NCBI GenBank assembly: GCA_944323475.1 | Contig: CALUSQ010000009.1 | Coordinates: forward strand, 1 to 59,728 | Direction of reading: 5' to 3' | Length of the DNA: 59,728 nucleotides | Origin: Candidatus Gastranaerophilales bacterium | GTDB lineage: Bacteria; Cyanobacteriota; Vampirovibrionia; Gastranaerophilales; Gastranaerophilaceae | Shown here: positions 8,342 to 18,055 of the stretch, one piece after another | Numbering within the stretch: position 1 is the first letter of the stretch | How the letters are laid out: the number at the start of each line of letters is the position of its first letter | Notes under the pieces: model-generated | What the model saw: the letters and a program-made list of their open reading frames with translations, nothing else | Databases searched by the model: none | Told to the model about the DNA's origin: nothing | Translations under genes and position numbers: made by a program

Positions 8342-10561
8342 ATGAAAAAAGATTTCATACTAAATATATTAAGATTATTTTTTATAGCACTGATAGCTAC
8401 TTTATTAGTCATTGTATGTTTACACCCTAAAAACACAGAAACAAATATATTAAAAGCCATACTATCGAACAGTCAAACTGATGCTGAATTAATAACAATA
8501 AGTCAAAGACATGCCGGTAGATTTAATGTAATTTTCAAGTCAAAAGATATAGAAAATCTTGAAAATGCAAAAAGAGAATTTGAAAAGACTATAATATCTA
8601 GCAATTTTCAACAAGATTTTTCAAAAACACCTGATTTGAGAGAAGTTATAAACACATATCTCTTCTACAGTGCAAATTTGCTTTCAGGAGACACAGCAAA
8701 ATTAATAAGGCACAACGACTATGAAGCTGTAAAATTTGAAGCACTTGAAAGATTATACAATCCAATGAGCATAAATTTCTTGCCTATCGAAGAAGATCCT
8801 TTTATGCTGTTCACCGATTATCTGCAAAGCCTTTCTACAGGAGCAAACAAAGGTCTTATTGAAAAAGATGATTATTTCTACGAAATATTACAAATGAATC
8901 TTAATGAACAAGCTGCTCTTTCTCCAACAGTTTTGAATGAAGAAATAAAAAAATTAATAAAAATAAAATCAAAAATAGAACAAGACTCACCTGATATTCA
9001 AATATATCTTTGCGGCTCTCCTATTCACACATATTATGCCAGCTCAAAATCGATTAAAGAGATTAATATAATTTGTATTTTATCTACACTTTTTATAATC
9101 CTTTTATGTAAATTTTATTTTAAAACTTTCAAATTACTTATTCCTATAGCAACAAGCCTCTTAATAGGAATATTGTCAGGTTGGTTATTAACAAACTTGA
9201 TTTTCAAATCAATACATATACTAACATTTGTTTTTTCAACAACATTGATTGGGATTTGTGTAGATTATTCTTTACACTTTTTTGCTCATGATTATGACAT
9301 CAAAACAGTATTCAAAAGCCTTACAATAAGTATGTTCACTACTGTGAGCGCTTTTCTTATACTTTTGTTTTCAAATATTGAACTTTTAAATCAAATCGCT
9401 ATATTTACAGCCACAGGATTGTTCAGTGTATATCTTTTTGTAGTTCTTTTTTATCCTGTCATATTTAAAGTTTATGGCAACAATCTACCGCAAAAACCGG
9501 ATCTTTCAGAAATATTTGATTTCAAATTCTCTCAAAAAATAAAAAACATCATTGTAATAACATCAATAATACTAAGTACTATCGGCTTAACCCAAATAAA
9601 ATTTAATGACAGCATAAAAGATATGTATAGACCGCCAAAATTCTTGGCAGAATCAGAAAAACTTTTTTCTGACCTATCAGGCAACTCAATAAATACGATA
9701 TTTCTAACAGTAAAAGGTTCTGACTTACAAAACATTTTGGAAAATGAAGAAGAAATTACAAAATCACTACCATCAAATAATTTTGCTGCTTTAAGCAAAT
9801 TCGTGCCATCAGTAAAACAACAAAAAGCAAACAAAGAACTGAGAAAAAAGTTGTACAAAAATGCTTTGAACAGTTACGCAACATTTCTGGACACAAAAGC
9901 AAAGATAAAATTAATAAAAACAGAACCAAGAAAAGGATTCCTAACTTTTGAACAACTCCCATTACCTGCATTAAAAGACTTTTTTGTAGATCAAAATACT
10001 TCAGTAATTATATTGAGAAATACTGATTCAGATAATATTGCCCAACTGATAGCCAATAATCCTAATACAAATCTAATAGATTTGACAAAAGATATTTCAG
10101 AAAAAATTGCAAAATGCAGACACAATTGTCTCTCACTAATTCTACCGGTAATTGGTATATTGTTTATTTTACTGTCATTTATCTATAAACCTAAAAATGC
10201 AATAAAAATAATCTCACCTTCTGTTTTAGGAGGTTTATTTACAATCGGAATGCTAGGTATTTTCCAAATAGAAGCAAATCTTTTCCATATACTGGCATTA
10301 TTTTTAATTGTCGGCTTTAGTCTTGATTATTCTATTTTCAGATTCAACAATTCCAAAAATTCTATTGCCTCAGAATCTGCTGTATTAATCTCTTGCGCTA
10401 CAAGTGTATTTTCATTTTTGCTTTTAGCTATGACCAGTTTTAAATTAATAAGCTCATTAGGTTTTATACTATCTTTAGGACTAACAAGTTCATATATTTT
10501 TAGTCTGCTTTTAATATCAACAAAAGATGAATCTGAATATACACATACAGAAAGCATGTAA
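8342..10561 (+). CDS. apeM: MMPL/RND-family exporter, ApeM-like
   Basis: A 739-residue RND-type transporter. It has an N-terminal TM segment (about residues 10-30), a large periplasmic loop, five or six TM segments around residues 240-390, a second loop, and a final TM bundle from about residue 595 to 725. The two halves show internal duplication typical of MMPL exporters (GICVDYSLHFF in the first half and GFSLDYSIFRF in the second). It would move the acyl-polyene to the periplasm for hand-off to the LolA-like protein. Its last 235 bp overlap, on the opposite strand, the end of the phosphopantetheinyl transferase gene. Confidence 0.87.
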   Translation: MKKDFILNILRLFFIALIATLLVIVCLHPKNTETNILKAILSNSQTDAELITISQRHAGRFNVIFKSKDIENLENAKREFEKTIISSNFQQDFSKTPDLREVINTYLFYSANLLSGDTAKLIRHNDYEAVKFEALERLYNPMSINFLPIEEDPFMLFTDYLQSLSTGANKGLIEKDDYFYEILQMNLNEQAALSPTVLNEEIKKLIKIKSKIEQDSPDIQIYLCGSPIHTYYASSKSIKEINIICILSTLFIILLCKFYFKTFKLLIPIATSLLIGILSGWLLTNLIFKSIHILTFVFSTTLIGICVDYSLHFFAHDYDIKTVFKSLTISMFTTVSAFLILLFSNIELLNQIAIFTATGLFSVYLFVVLFYPVIFKVYGNNLPQKPDLSEIFDFKFSQKIKNIIVITSIILSTIGLTQIKFNDSIKDMYRPPKFLAESEKLFSDLSGNSINTIFLTVKGSDLQNILENEEEITKSLPSNNFAALSKFVPSVKQQKANKELRKKLYKNALNSYATFLDTKAKIKLIKTEPRKGFLTFEQLPLPALKDFFVDQNTSVIILRNTDSDNIAQLIANNPNTNLIDLTKDISEKIAKCRHNCLSLILPVIGILFILLSFIYKPKNAIKIISPSVLGGLFTIGMLGIFQIEANLFHILALFLIVGFSLDYSIFRFNNSKNSIASESAVLISCATSVFSFLLLAMTSFKLISSLGFILSLGLTSSYIFSLLLISTKDESEYTHTESM

Positions 10562-11022
10562 TCTTTTAAAAATTTTAATGACAACAAATCAGAAGGTTTT
10601 TGCTGTAATTTTATTTCAGCTTCATAAACAGTCCATAGCTGATAAAAAGTTTCTTTATCTTTATTTTCAGAGTTAATTCTGTAATATTCAAATAATTTTT
10701 GAAAATCCCTATCTCGCATCCACTCAATATCAACACCAATATTTTTATCAGAAAAAGCAGCTAAAACAATATCATTTGAATGAGATAAACTGAAATATAT
10801 TTTTTCATTTTTTAGACATGGCTTTTTGTTTTTTATCACAATTTCGGGATGTTTAATGTTGTAATAATTTTTTAAAACATATTTAATCAAAAAACGTCCA
10901 AGACAAAACTGCTCAATTCTTTTTTGCGATTTAAAAGAATTTCCTTCAAGAAAATCCTCAAGAGCACAAACGTTTTTCAAAAATTCATTTTTTCTTATAA
11001 AAAAAATCTTTATGTCATCCAT
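10327..11022 (-). CDS. 4'-phosphopantetheinyl transferase, Sfp/HetI type
   Basis: A 231-residue Sfp-superfamily transferase. FSLSHSND (residues 77-84), GVDIE (96-100, with D98 and E100 as magnesium ligands) and WTVYEAEIKL (130-139, with E134 as ligand) match the family; the usual Lys of WxxKEA is Tyr here. It should load phosphopantetheine onto the two ACPs. It is transcribed against the operon, and its last 78 codons run antisense through the end of the exporter gene. That tail is beyond the recognisable core and may be read-through sequence. Confidence 0.82.
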   Translation of the reverse strand: MDDIKIFFIRKNEFLKNVCALEDFLEGNSFKSQKRIEQFCLGRFLIKYVLKNYYNIKHPEIVIKNKKPCLKNEKIYFSLSHSNDIVLAAFSDKNIGVDIEWMRDRDFQKLFEYYRINSENKDKETFYQLWTVYEAEIKLQQKPSDLLSLKFLKDYMLSVCVYSDSSFVDIKSRLKIYELVSPKDSIKPNELINLKLVIAKSKNENTLVAQEINTADSEAIEFLELLNLKIE

Positions 11023-11096
11023 GTTATAATTTTATGTGCTAAATACAAGAAAAATCAACAAGTTTCAATTTTTATAACAAAAAGAACAACAACACT

Positions 11097-12020
11097 ATGA
11101 AATGGTATCAATTTAAAGAACAAGCTGCGGGAGAAAAAAGGCTTTTGCTGTCTTGGTATTTATACAAAATTTTTGGAAAAAAAATTTTAAAGATTATTGC
11201 TTTTTTTGTAACTATTTTTACTTTTTTAAGTTCTAAAGATTTGAGAAATTTTACAAAGAAAAATCTTTCTGTAATATATGCCTGCACAAATAATATTCAA
11301 GCAAAACCATCAATAAAAAATTGTTTTCAAAATGCACTCAACTACTCATTTTCACTTGTAGACAGAATAGAAACTTTTTCCCACAAATTTAATCCTAAAA
11401 AAATAATATTTAATTCACCGCAAGAAAAAGAAATATTGCAAACAATCATACAAGAAAAAGAAGGAATATTCTTTTTGTGCAATCATATCGGCAATATCGA
11501 AATATTAAGAAATTTCATCGCATCAGAAGAAATACCGCAAAATCCGCATGTCAATATTTTTTTAGACAAACAACACTGTAAAACTTTCAACAGCTTTTTA
11601 GAAAAAATTGAAATTAAAACCAATATAACACTATATCCTGTTGAAGAAATAGGTATAGATACGGCTATTGAGCTTGAAGAAAAGTTAAAAAAAGGAGAGG
11701 TGGTTTTTATTGCAGGAGACAGAATCTCACAAAACAAACCTGAGACAACTATCAAAGCACCAATAATGGGAAAATATGCAAATCTTCCACTCGGATCATT
11801 CAAATTAGCACAATTGATGAACTCAAAAATATTTTTTATAAGTGCTTTAAAAGCAGAAAAAGACAGGTATAAAATACACATTGAAAATTTTGAATTTGAC
11901 AAAAACATTTCAAAACAAGAAAATTTAATGGTTTTGCAAAACAAATATATTATGTTTTTGGAAAAAATGATAAAAACTGAACCTCTGCAGTTTTATCATT
12001 TTTATGATTTTTTTGAATAA
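11097..12020 (+). CDS. lipid A biosynthesis (lauroyl-type) acyltransferase-like protein
   Basis: A 307-residue LpxL/HtrB-like acyltransferase. The catalytic HX4E motif is NHIGNIE near residue 130, and GDRISQNKPE matches the second conserved block; a membrane segment lies around residues 25-45. In APE clusters a similar acyltransferase domain often forms part of ApeJ, so this may be the cluster's lipid-attachment enzyme; a general lipid A role is the alternative. No glycosyltransferase domain is attached. It starts 74 bp after the divergent transferase gene. Confidence 0.75.
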   Translation: MKWYQFKEQAAGEKRLLLSWYLYKIFGKKILKIIAFFVTIFTFLSSKDLRNFTKKNLSVIYACTNNIQAKPSIKNCFQNALNYSFSLVDRIETFSHKFNPKKIIFNSPQEKEILQTIIQEKEGIFFLCNHIGNIEILRNFIASEEIPQNPHVNIFLDKQHCKTFNSFLEKIEIKTNITLYPVEEIGIDTAIELEEKLKKGEVVFIAGDRISQNKPETTIKAPIMGKYANLPLGSFKLAQLMNSKIFFISALKAEKDRYKIHIENFEFDKNISKQENLMVLQNKYIMFLEKMIKTEPLQFYHFYDFFE

Positions 12021-12031
12021 GTGAAAAAGCA

Positions 12032-13921
12032 CTAAACACGTAAAGCTCGCAATGCATTTAAAATTGCAATCAAAGCAACTCCGACATCAGCAAAAACAGC
12101 ACCCCACATTGTTACAAAGCCCAAAGCTCCTAACAAAAGAAATAATACTTTTACACCAATAGCAAAAACTATATTTTGTTTAACTATAGTCATTGTCTTT
12201 CTTGCAATATTAATTGCATATGCTATTTTGGAAGGTTTATCATCCATAATAACAACATCAGCAGCTTCAATAGCAGCATCAGAGCCTATAGCACCCATTG
12301 CAATACCTACATCGGCACGCATCAAAACAGGAGCATCATTAATTCCATCACCAACAAAAACTATACTTTTACCTTTTTTATTACTGCATAAAAGTTCCTC
12401 AAGTCTTTCTACTTTATCCTTCGGCAATAATTGTGAATATACCTTCGCTATATCAAGTTTGTTTGCAACAGATTTAGCCACAGCTTTTGTATCGCCTGTT
12501 AACATAACCACATCAGTACCTGTTGCTTTTAAAAGCTTAATAGATAGCCAAGAATCTTCTTTTATCTCATCAGAAATAACTATGTACCCAACAAAAAGAT
12601 TATTTTTTGCCACATAGACAATAGTTCCTGATTCCAAAACAGAAGTATAGTCTATATTAAAATTTTTCATCAATTTCTCATTACCAACCAAAATTAAAGC
12701 CCCGCAAATTGAAGCTTTTACACCACAACCTGTTATTTCTTCAACATCATTTATGTTGTTAGAATCTATACTTTCTCCGTATGCTTCTTTCAAAGATACA
12801 GCTATCGGATGATTAGAATATTTTTCTGCCTTAGCGGCACTTGAAAGTAATTCTTCTTTTGAAAATCCGTTGAAAGGGACTATTTGTGTTACCTTAAAAA
12901 CTCCTTTTGTTAAAGTACCTGTTTTATCAAAAACAACACTTGATGGTTTTGATAACAATTCCAAATAGTTGCTGCCTTTTATTAAAATACCTTTTTTAGA
13001 AGCTCCACCAATACCGGCAAAAAAGCTTAAAGGCACAGAAATAACTAAAGCACAAGGACAAGATATAACCAAAAATGTCAAAGCTCTGCTAAACCAGATA
13101 GAAAATGTCTCATTCAATAAAATAGGTGGGACTAAGGCCAAAAATATAGCACCTAAAACAACCACTGGTGTATAGTATCTTGCAAATTTTGTAATAAAAT
13201 TTTCTGTTTTGGCTTTTTTAGTTGATGCATGTTCCACAAGTTCTAGAATTCTTGATACAGTAGATTCTTCAAACTTTTTCGTAACCTTAATTTTTAACAA
13301 ACCATTTATATTTATACATCCGCTAATAGCAGTATCACCTGTCTTTAATTCTCTCAACACAGATTCACCAGTCAATGCAGATGTATCAACAGCAGCTTTA
13401 CCATCGACAATTTCACCATCAAGAGGAATTTTTTCTCCTGATTTTACAATAATCACATCACCTATATTTATTTCATAAGGCGACTTTTTGATTACTTGAT
13501 TGTTTACTTCAATATTTGCATAGTCAGGTCTAATGTCCATCAAGTCAGCTATAGATTTACGAGATTTTTCAATTGCTTTGTCTTGCAAAAACTCGCCCAT
13601 TTGATAAAGAATCATAACCATAACAGCTTCAGGATATTCTTTTATAGCAAAAGCACCCAATGTTGCTATTCCCATAAGAAAATTTTCATCAAAAACTCTA
13701 CCTTTTATAATATTTTTTAAGGCTTTGTATAAAACATCGCCACCCGCAACAAAATATGAACCTAAATAAAATAACAGTTTTTCAATACCTGTTAAATTAA
13801 ATACATTAATAGTCACAAAAATACAAATAGCAATAAGAATTCTTGCAACACGGATTTTGGTGTTATTTTCTTCTTGTAAATTTGAATTTTCACAACATGA
13901 TTCATGACAGTGTTCGCACAT
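12032..13921 (-). CDS. zntA: Zn2+/Cd2+-exporting P1B-type ATPase
   Basis: A 629-residue heavy-metal ATPase. The N-terminus is short and Cys/His-rich (MCEHCHESCC) instead of a full HMA domain. Then come the actuator TGES (184-187), the CPC metal site (288-290), the phosphorylated D332 in DKTGTLT, and GDGINDAP in the hinge. The last TM segment contains FADVGVAL, whose Asp is characteristic of the zinc/cadmium/lead subgroup. It would export Zn2+ or Cd2+ from the cytoplasm. It is divergent from a SmtB-like repressor, with palindromic operators just upstream of its start. Confidence 0.93.
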   Translation of the reverse strand: MCEHCHESCCENSNLQEENNTKIRVARILIAICIFVTINVFNLTGIEKLLFYLGSYFVAGGDVLYKALKNIIKGRVFDENFLMGIATLGAFAIKEYPEAVMVMILYQMGEFLQDKAIEKSRKSIADLMDIRPDYANIEVNNQVIKKSPYEINIGDVIIVKSGEKIPLDGEIVDGKAAVDTSALTGESVLRELKTGDTAISGCININGLLKIKVTKKFEESTVSRILELVEHASTKKAKTENFITKFARYYTPVVVLGAIFLALVPPILLNETFSIWFSRALTFLVISCPCALVISVPLSFFAGIGGASKKGILIKGSNYLELLSKPSSVVFDKTGTLTKGVFKVTQIVPFNGFSKEELLSSAAKAEKYSNHPIAVSLKEAYGESIDSNNINDVEEITGCGVKASICGALILVGNEKLMKNFNIDYTSVLESGTIVYVAKNNLFVGYIVISDEIKEDSWLSIKLLKATGTDVVMLTGDTKAVAKSVANKLDIAKVYSQLLPKDKVERLEELLCSNKKGKSIVFVGDGINDAPVLMRADVGIAMGAIGSDAAIEAADVVIMDDKPSKIAYAINIARKTMTIVKQNIVFAIGVKVLFLLLGALGFVTMWGAVFADVGVALIAILNALRALRV

Positions 13922-13938
13922 ATATACATCCTTCTTTT

Positions 13939-13958
13939 AATTGAATAATTGTTCAATT
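13939..13958. promoter_or_regulatory. SmtB-type operator 1
   Basis: Imperfect palindrome aattgaataattgttcaatt, ending about 18 bp upstream of the ATPase start. It matches the TGAAyA..TGTTCA core bound by SmtB/CzrA-type repressors. Confidence 0.7.
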
Positions 13959-13971
13959 ATATAATTATTAT

Positions 13972-13991
13972 AATTGAACAACTGTTCAATT
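13972..13991. promoter_or_regulatory. SmtB-type operator 2
   Basis: Perfect palindrome aattgaacaactgttcaatt apart from its two central bases, 33 bp (about three helical turns) from operator 1. The core TGAACA..TGTTCA is the expected SmtB-family site. Confidence 0.78.
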
Positions 13992-14035
13992 GTCAACCCA
14001 AAGAAACAAAAGCTTTAAAAAATCTTAATAATAGT

Positions 14036-14049
14036 TGAACAACTATTCA
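14036..14049. promoter_or_regulatory. SmtB-type operator 3
   Basis: The core tgaacaactattca lies 61 bp from operator 2 and 42 bp upstream of the repressor start. It is probably the autoregulatory site of the repressor gene. Confidence 0.65.
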
Positions 14050-14090
14050 TATATGATACAATTAAAAAATATAATATACGTGGAGAATAT

Positions 14091-14441
14091 ATGGAAAACA
14101 AACGCTCTGATTGTGAAGCTATAAATATAGATATTGTGAATAAAATAAAACCCAACATGCCTGATATGAACATACTTTATGAACTGTCTGATTTTTTCAA
14201 AGTTATGGGCGACAGCACAAGAATACAGCTTTTATGGGCTTTAGAAGAAAGTGAAATGTGTGTTGGAGACCTTGCTGTACTTTTGAATATGACAAAATCA
14301 GCCGTATCACACCAGCTTAAAGTTTTGCGAACAGCAAAACTGGCCAAAGCAACAAAAAAAGGGAAAAACGTATATTACTCACTCAACGATCATCATGTCA
14401 AAATGATTCTTGAAAAAGCACTAGAACACGTTTGTGAATAG
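14091..14441 (+). CDS. smtB: SmtB/ZiaR-type zinc-responsive ArsR-family repressor
   Basis: A 116-residue winged-helix repressor. The DNA-recognition helix region is NMTKSAVSHQLKVLR (about 66-80). The C-terminal zinc site has D100, H102, H113 and E116, the same spacing as D104, H106, H117 and E120 of Synechococcus SmtB. C57 and D60 in EMCVGDLA match SmtB C61/D64 of the second site. It should leave DNA when zinc binds and so derepress the divergent exporter. GGAG sits shortly before the ATG. The closeness to cyanobacterial SmtB supports the taxonomic guess. Confidence 0.92.
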   Translation: MENKRSDCEAINIDIVNKIKPNMPDMNILYELSDFFKVMGDSTRIQLLWALEESEMCVGDLAVLLNMTKSAVSHQLKVLRTAKLAKATKKGKNVYYSLNDHHVKMILEKALEHVCE

Positions 14442-14515
14442 TAACAAATACTTTATTCTTAAACCAAACTGTATTAACATATTACTAAAAACTAAACTAT
14501 AGTCAGGATTTTTAA

Positions 14516-15820
14516 ATGACAAAAATATATATAGGAATGAGTGCAGATTTATTGCACCCCGGACATCTAAATATTATTGAACAAGCCAGAAAACTGAGTG
14601 GAGAAATAATCGTAGGTTTGTTAACAGATAAAGCCATAGCAAGCTACAAAAGACTTCCCTATATGTCTTTTGAGCAACGCAAAATTGTAATTGAAAATGT
14701 TAAGGGGGTATCACAAGTAATACCACAAGAGACATTAGATTATATTCCAAACCTAAGAAAAATTAAGCCGGATTACGTACTCCACGGCGATGATTGGAAA
14801 GAAGGAGTACAGGCACAAACAAGACAACGAGTAATCGATACAATGAAAGAGTGGGGCGGTAAAGTTATCGATATTCCATACACAAAAGGAATATCTTCCT
14901 CTCAACTAAACAAAGTATTAAAAGAAATCGGCACAACACCGGAAATACGCTGTGCAAGATTAAGAAGGTTACTTGCCAGTAAAGATATAGTAAAAATATG
15001 CGAAGCTCACAATGGCTTAAGTAGTTTAATTGTTGAAAACACATATGTAACCAAGGATAATCGTAAATATGAATTTGACGGTATATGGATTTCGTCACTT
15101 ACACAATCTGCGGCAAAAGCAAAACCAGACATTGGTTATCTTGATACTACATCAAGACTTGAAGATATCAACGATATATTAGATGCAACAACAAAATCAA
15201 TTATCTACGACGGTGATAACGGCGGGCCTCAAGAACACTTTGTTTTTACTGTAAAATCACTTGAAAGACTTGGTATTTCGGCAATAATAATTGAAGATAA
15301 AACTGGTTTAAAGAAAAACTCATTATTTGGTACAGAAGTAGAACAAGAACAAGAGACCAAAGAAATATTTGCACAAAAAATAAGAGCTGGAAAACAAGCT
15401 CAAGTTTCTGACGATTTTATGATTATCGCAAGAATAGAAAGTCTTATTTTAGAAAAAGGTATAGATGATGCTATTGAAAGAGCAAAAGAATATATTGATG
15501 CAGGCGCAGATGGAATTATGATTCATTCTCGTTCAAAAACTTTTGATGAAATCAAAGCATTTGCAAAAGAATACAACAAACTGCTAAATAGAAAACCTCT
15601 TGTCGTTGTTCCTTCATCATATGCTCAAGTGACAGAAAAAGAGCTTGTTGAAAACGGTATTAATATGGTTATATATGCAAACCATCTTTTAAGAGCAGCC
15701 TATCCTGCAATGGTTAACGCAGCAAAATCAATACTTGAAACTCACAGTTGTCAGCAAGCTTCTGATGAATACTGTATGAAACTAAATGAAATACTAACTT
15801 TAATTCCGGGAGCAAAATGA
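14516..15820 (+). CDS. pepM: bifunctional cytidylyltransferase / phosphoenolpyruvate mutase (Fom1-like architecture)
   Basis: A 434-residue two-domain protein. Residues 1 to about 135 are a nucleotidyltransferase domain of the glycerol-3-phosphate cytidylyltransferase type, with HPGH at 14-17. Residues about 150-434 are a PEP mutase domain whose signature [10 protein letters not shown] starts at E260, matching the EDKX5NS motif that separates true mutases from lyases. The mutase makes phosphonopyruvate and commits carbon to C-P compounds. In fosfomycin producers Fom1 has this same domain order, and its first domain attaches CMP to 2-hydroxyethylphosphonate. The stop overlaps the next gene's start (ATGA). 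Confidence 0.9.
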   Translation: MTKIYIGMSADLLHPGHLNIIEQARKLSGEIIVGLLTDKAIASYKRLPYMSFEQRKIVIENVKGVSQVIPQETLDYIPNLRKIKPDYVLHGDDWKEGVQAQTRQRVIDTMKEWGGKVIDIPYTKGISSSQLNKVLKEIGTTPEIRCARLRRLLASKDIVKICEAHNGLSSLIVENTYVTKDNRKYEFDGIWISSLTQSAAKAKPDIGYLDTTSRLEDINDILDATTKSIIYDGDNGGPQEHFVFTVKSLERLGISAIIIEDKTGLKKNSLFGTEVEQEQETKEIFAQKIRAGKQAQVSDDFMIIARIESLILEKGIDDAIERAKEYIDAGADGIMIHSRSKTFDEIKAFAKEYNKLLNRKPLVVVPSSYAQVTEKELVENGINMVIYANHLLRAAYPAMVNAAKSILETHSCQQASDEYCMKLNEILTLIPGAK

Positions 15821-18021
15821 TAGACGTAAAAATTTTTTATGATGAATTACTAAAAAACGGACTTGATTTTTTCTGCGGAGTTCCGGATAGTTTATTAAAA
15901 GATTTTTGTGCATACATTACAGACCATACAGCACAAAATCGACATGTAATAACAGCAAATGAAGGCAATGCAATAGCATTGGCTGCCGGACATTATATTG
16001 CAACAGGAAATCCTGCTGTTGTTTATATGCAAAACTCCGGCACAGGGAATTCCATAAATCCGTTATTATCACTTACTGATGAAGAAGTTTATAAAATCCC
16101 TCTTTTATTAATTATTGGCTGGCGAGGAGAACCGGGACAAAAAGATGAACCTCAACACATTAAACAAGGCAAAGTTACTGATAAATTGCTTACAGCTTCT
16201 GGTATCGAATACACTGTTTTACCTCAAAATAACGAAGAAGCTTTATTCTCACTAAAAAATGCCTGTAAATACATAAAAGAGAAGAAGAAACCTTATGCCA
16301 TTATTGTAAGAAAAAACTCATTTAATGCATATACTCTAAAAAATAAAACTCAAAATGATTTTAAACTATCAAGAGAAGAAGCGATAAAAATAACAGTTGA
16401 TTCTATTGATTCCAGTGCAATAACAGTGTCAACAACAGGGCAAATTTCAAGAGAACTTTATGAATACAGAGAGGAGTTAGAACAAACTCATAACAAAGAT
16501 TTTCTGACTGTTGGTTCAATGGGACATGCAAGCTCAATCGCACTTGGTATAGCTCTAGAAAAACCCGAAAGAGACATATACTGTTTTGACGGTGATGGTG
16601 CTTTTATTATGCACATGGGAGCTTTGCCGGTAATTTCAAGTTTCAAATTAAAGAACTTTAAACATATTGTTTTTAATAATCAATCCCATTGTTCTGTTGG
16701 CGCACAGCCAACATGTGCATCAATAATTGACTTTAAAAAACTGGCACAATCTTGCGGATACGACAATGCCTTTTCTGTCAAAACTAAAAATGAACTAATA
16801 AGTGCACTAAAAAAAATAAAAAAAATTAAAGGTACTGTTCTTCTTGAAATAAAAGTTAATTGCGGAGTAAGAAAAAACCTTGCTAGACCAAAAGAACACC
16901 CCCAAGAAAACAAAGAAAGTTTAATGACATTTTTGAATGAAAATATAACATTTTGTGAAAATGGAGCTTTGTCAAAACTTAGAGAAGTAATTAAGGGAAA
17001 AAATTATAAAAAAGCTTTAATTTTTACAGGAAAAAATTCTTACAAAAAAATAAAAAATATTGTAGATCAACAAATAAGAGGTATTAAATCCCAAATATAT
17101 AATGACTTTAGTACAAATCCGAAATCAGCAGAAATAGACAAAGCATTAAAAAAAATAAAAAACTTCGATTTTATAATAGCTGTAGGTGGTGGAAGCGTAA
17201 TGGACTTTGCCAAACTTTTTAGATTCTGTTATGACAACAAAATATCATCAACTGAAGCATTAAAACTACAAAAGCCATTAAAAAGAACACCGCTTATTGC
17301 TATACCAACAACAGCCGGGACCGGTGCAGAAGCAACAAAATTTTCAGTAGTATATGTGAATGGAGAAAAATATTCTTTTGAACACCAATTTATACTACCT
17401 GATTACGCAATTGTTGATGGTAAATTGGTTAAAGATAACCCGAAATACCTAAAAGCTTGTTGTGCCGCAGATGCACTTTGCCAATCAATTGAGTCATATT
17501 GGGCAGTAAACTCTACAAAAGACAGCAAATATTATGCAAAAAAATCTTTAGAACTCTGCAGAGATTATCTTGAAAAATATGTCAACTCAAATAAAGAAGA
17601 ATATGCTCAAAAAATGGCACAAGCTGCTTTTCTTTCAGGTAAAGCCATAAATATTTCAAAAACTACTGCAGCACATGCTTTATCATATAAAATCACAACA
17701 GACTATAACCTCCCTCATGGACATGCTGTTTCATTGAGTATAAAAAATCTTATGAAAACTAACGAAAAATCAGAAAATGTTATAGACAAAAGAGGTGTTG
17801 ATTATCTTAAAGCAACAATAGCGGAAATAAAACAAATTCTTCAAATAAATGATATTGATAAATATTTTGATAAACTATTTCTAAATATTGGACTGGAACA
17901 AAGTTTACCCAAACTTGGTATAAATGACATAACAAACATTGCAAAATCCGTAAATGTAGAGAGATTAAAAAACAATCCTGTAGAACTTGATACAGAAAAA
18001 CTTAAAAATTTATTATGCTAA
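15817..18021 (+). CDS. ppd: phosphonopyruvate decarboxylase fused to iron-dependent alcohol dehydrogenase (phosphonoacetaldehyde reductase)
   Basis: A 734-residue fusion. Residues 1 to about 375 are a thiamine-diphosphate decarboxylase: [13 protein letters not shown] near the start, a conserved Glu in [12 protein letters not shown], and FDGDGAF (D258-G261) in the cofactor site. Residues about 385-734 are a group III alcohol dehydrogenase: GGGS (457-460), [11 protein letters not shown], and metal ligands D552, H620 and H634. The usual second ligand, a His four residues after D552, is Gln (Q556). The two domains would convert phosphonopyruvate to phosphonoacetaldehyde and then to 2-hydroxyethylphosphonate. 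It overlaps the PEP mutase gene by four bases. Confidence 0.87.
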   Translation: MIDVKIFYDELLKNGLDFFCGVPDSLLKDFCAYITDHTAQNRHVITANEGNAIALAAGHYIATGNPAVVYMQNSGTGNSINPLLSLTDEEVYKIPLLLIIGWRGEPGQKDEPQHIKQGKVTDKLLTASGIEYTVLPQNNEEALFSLKNACKYIKEKKKPYAIIVRKNSFNAYTLKNKTQNDFKLSREEAIKITVDSIDSSAITVSTTGQISRELYEYREELEQTHNKDFLTVGSMGHASSIALGIALEKPERDIYCFDGDGAFIMHMGALPVISSFKLKNFKHIVFNNQSHCSVGAQPTCASIIDFKKLAQSCGYDNAFSVKTKNELISALKKIKKIKGTVLLEIKVNCGVRKNLARPKEHPQENKESLMTFLNENITFCENGALSKLREVIKGKNYKKALIFTGKNSYKKIKNIVDQQIRGIKSQIYNDFSTNPKSAEIDKALKKIKNFDFIIAVGGGSVMDFAKLFRFCYDNKISSTEALKLQKPLKRTPLIAIPTTAGTGAEATKFSVVYVNGEKYSFEHQFILPDYAIVDGKLVKDNPKYLKACCAADALCQSIESYWAVNSTKDSKYYAKKSLELCRDYLEKYVNSNKEEYAQKMAQAAFLSGKAINISKTTAAHALSYKITTDYNLPHGHAVSLSIKNLMKTNEKSENVIDKRGVDYLKATIAEIKQILQINDIDKYFDKLFLNIGLEQSLPKLGINDITNIAKSVNVERLKNNPVELDTEKLKNLLC

Positions 18022-18055
18022 AATTTATAATAAAGTAAAATACTGAGGAGTAAAA

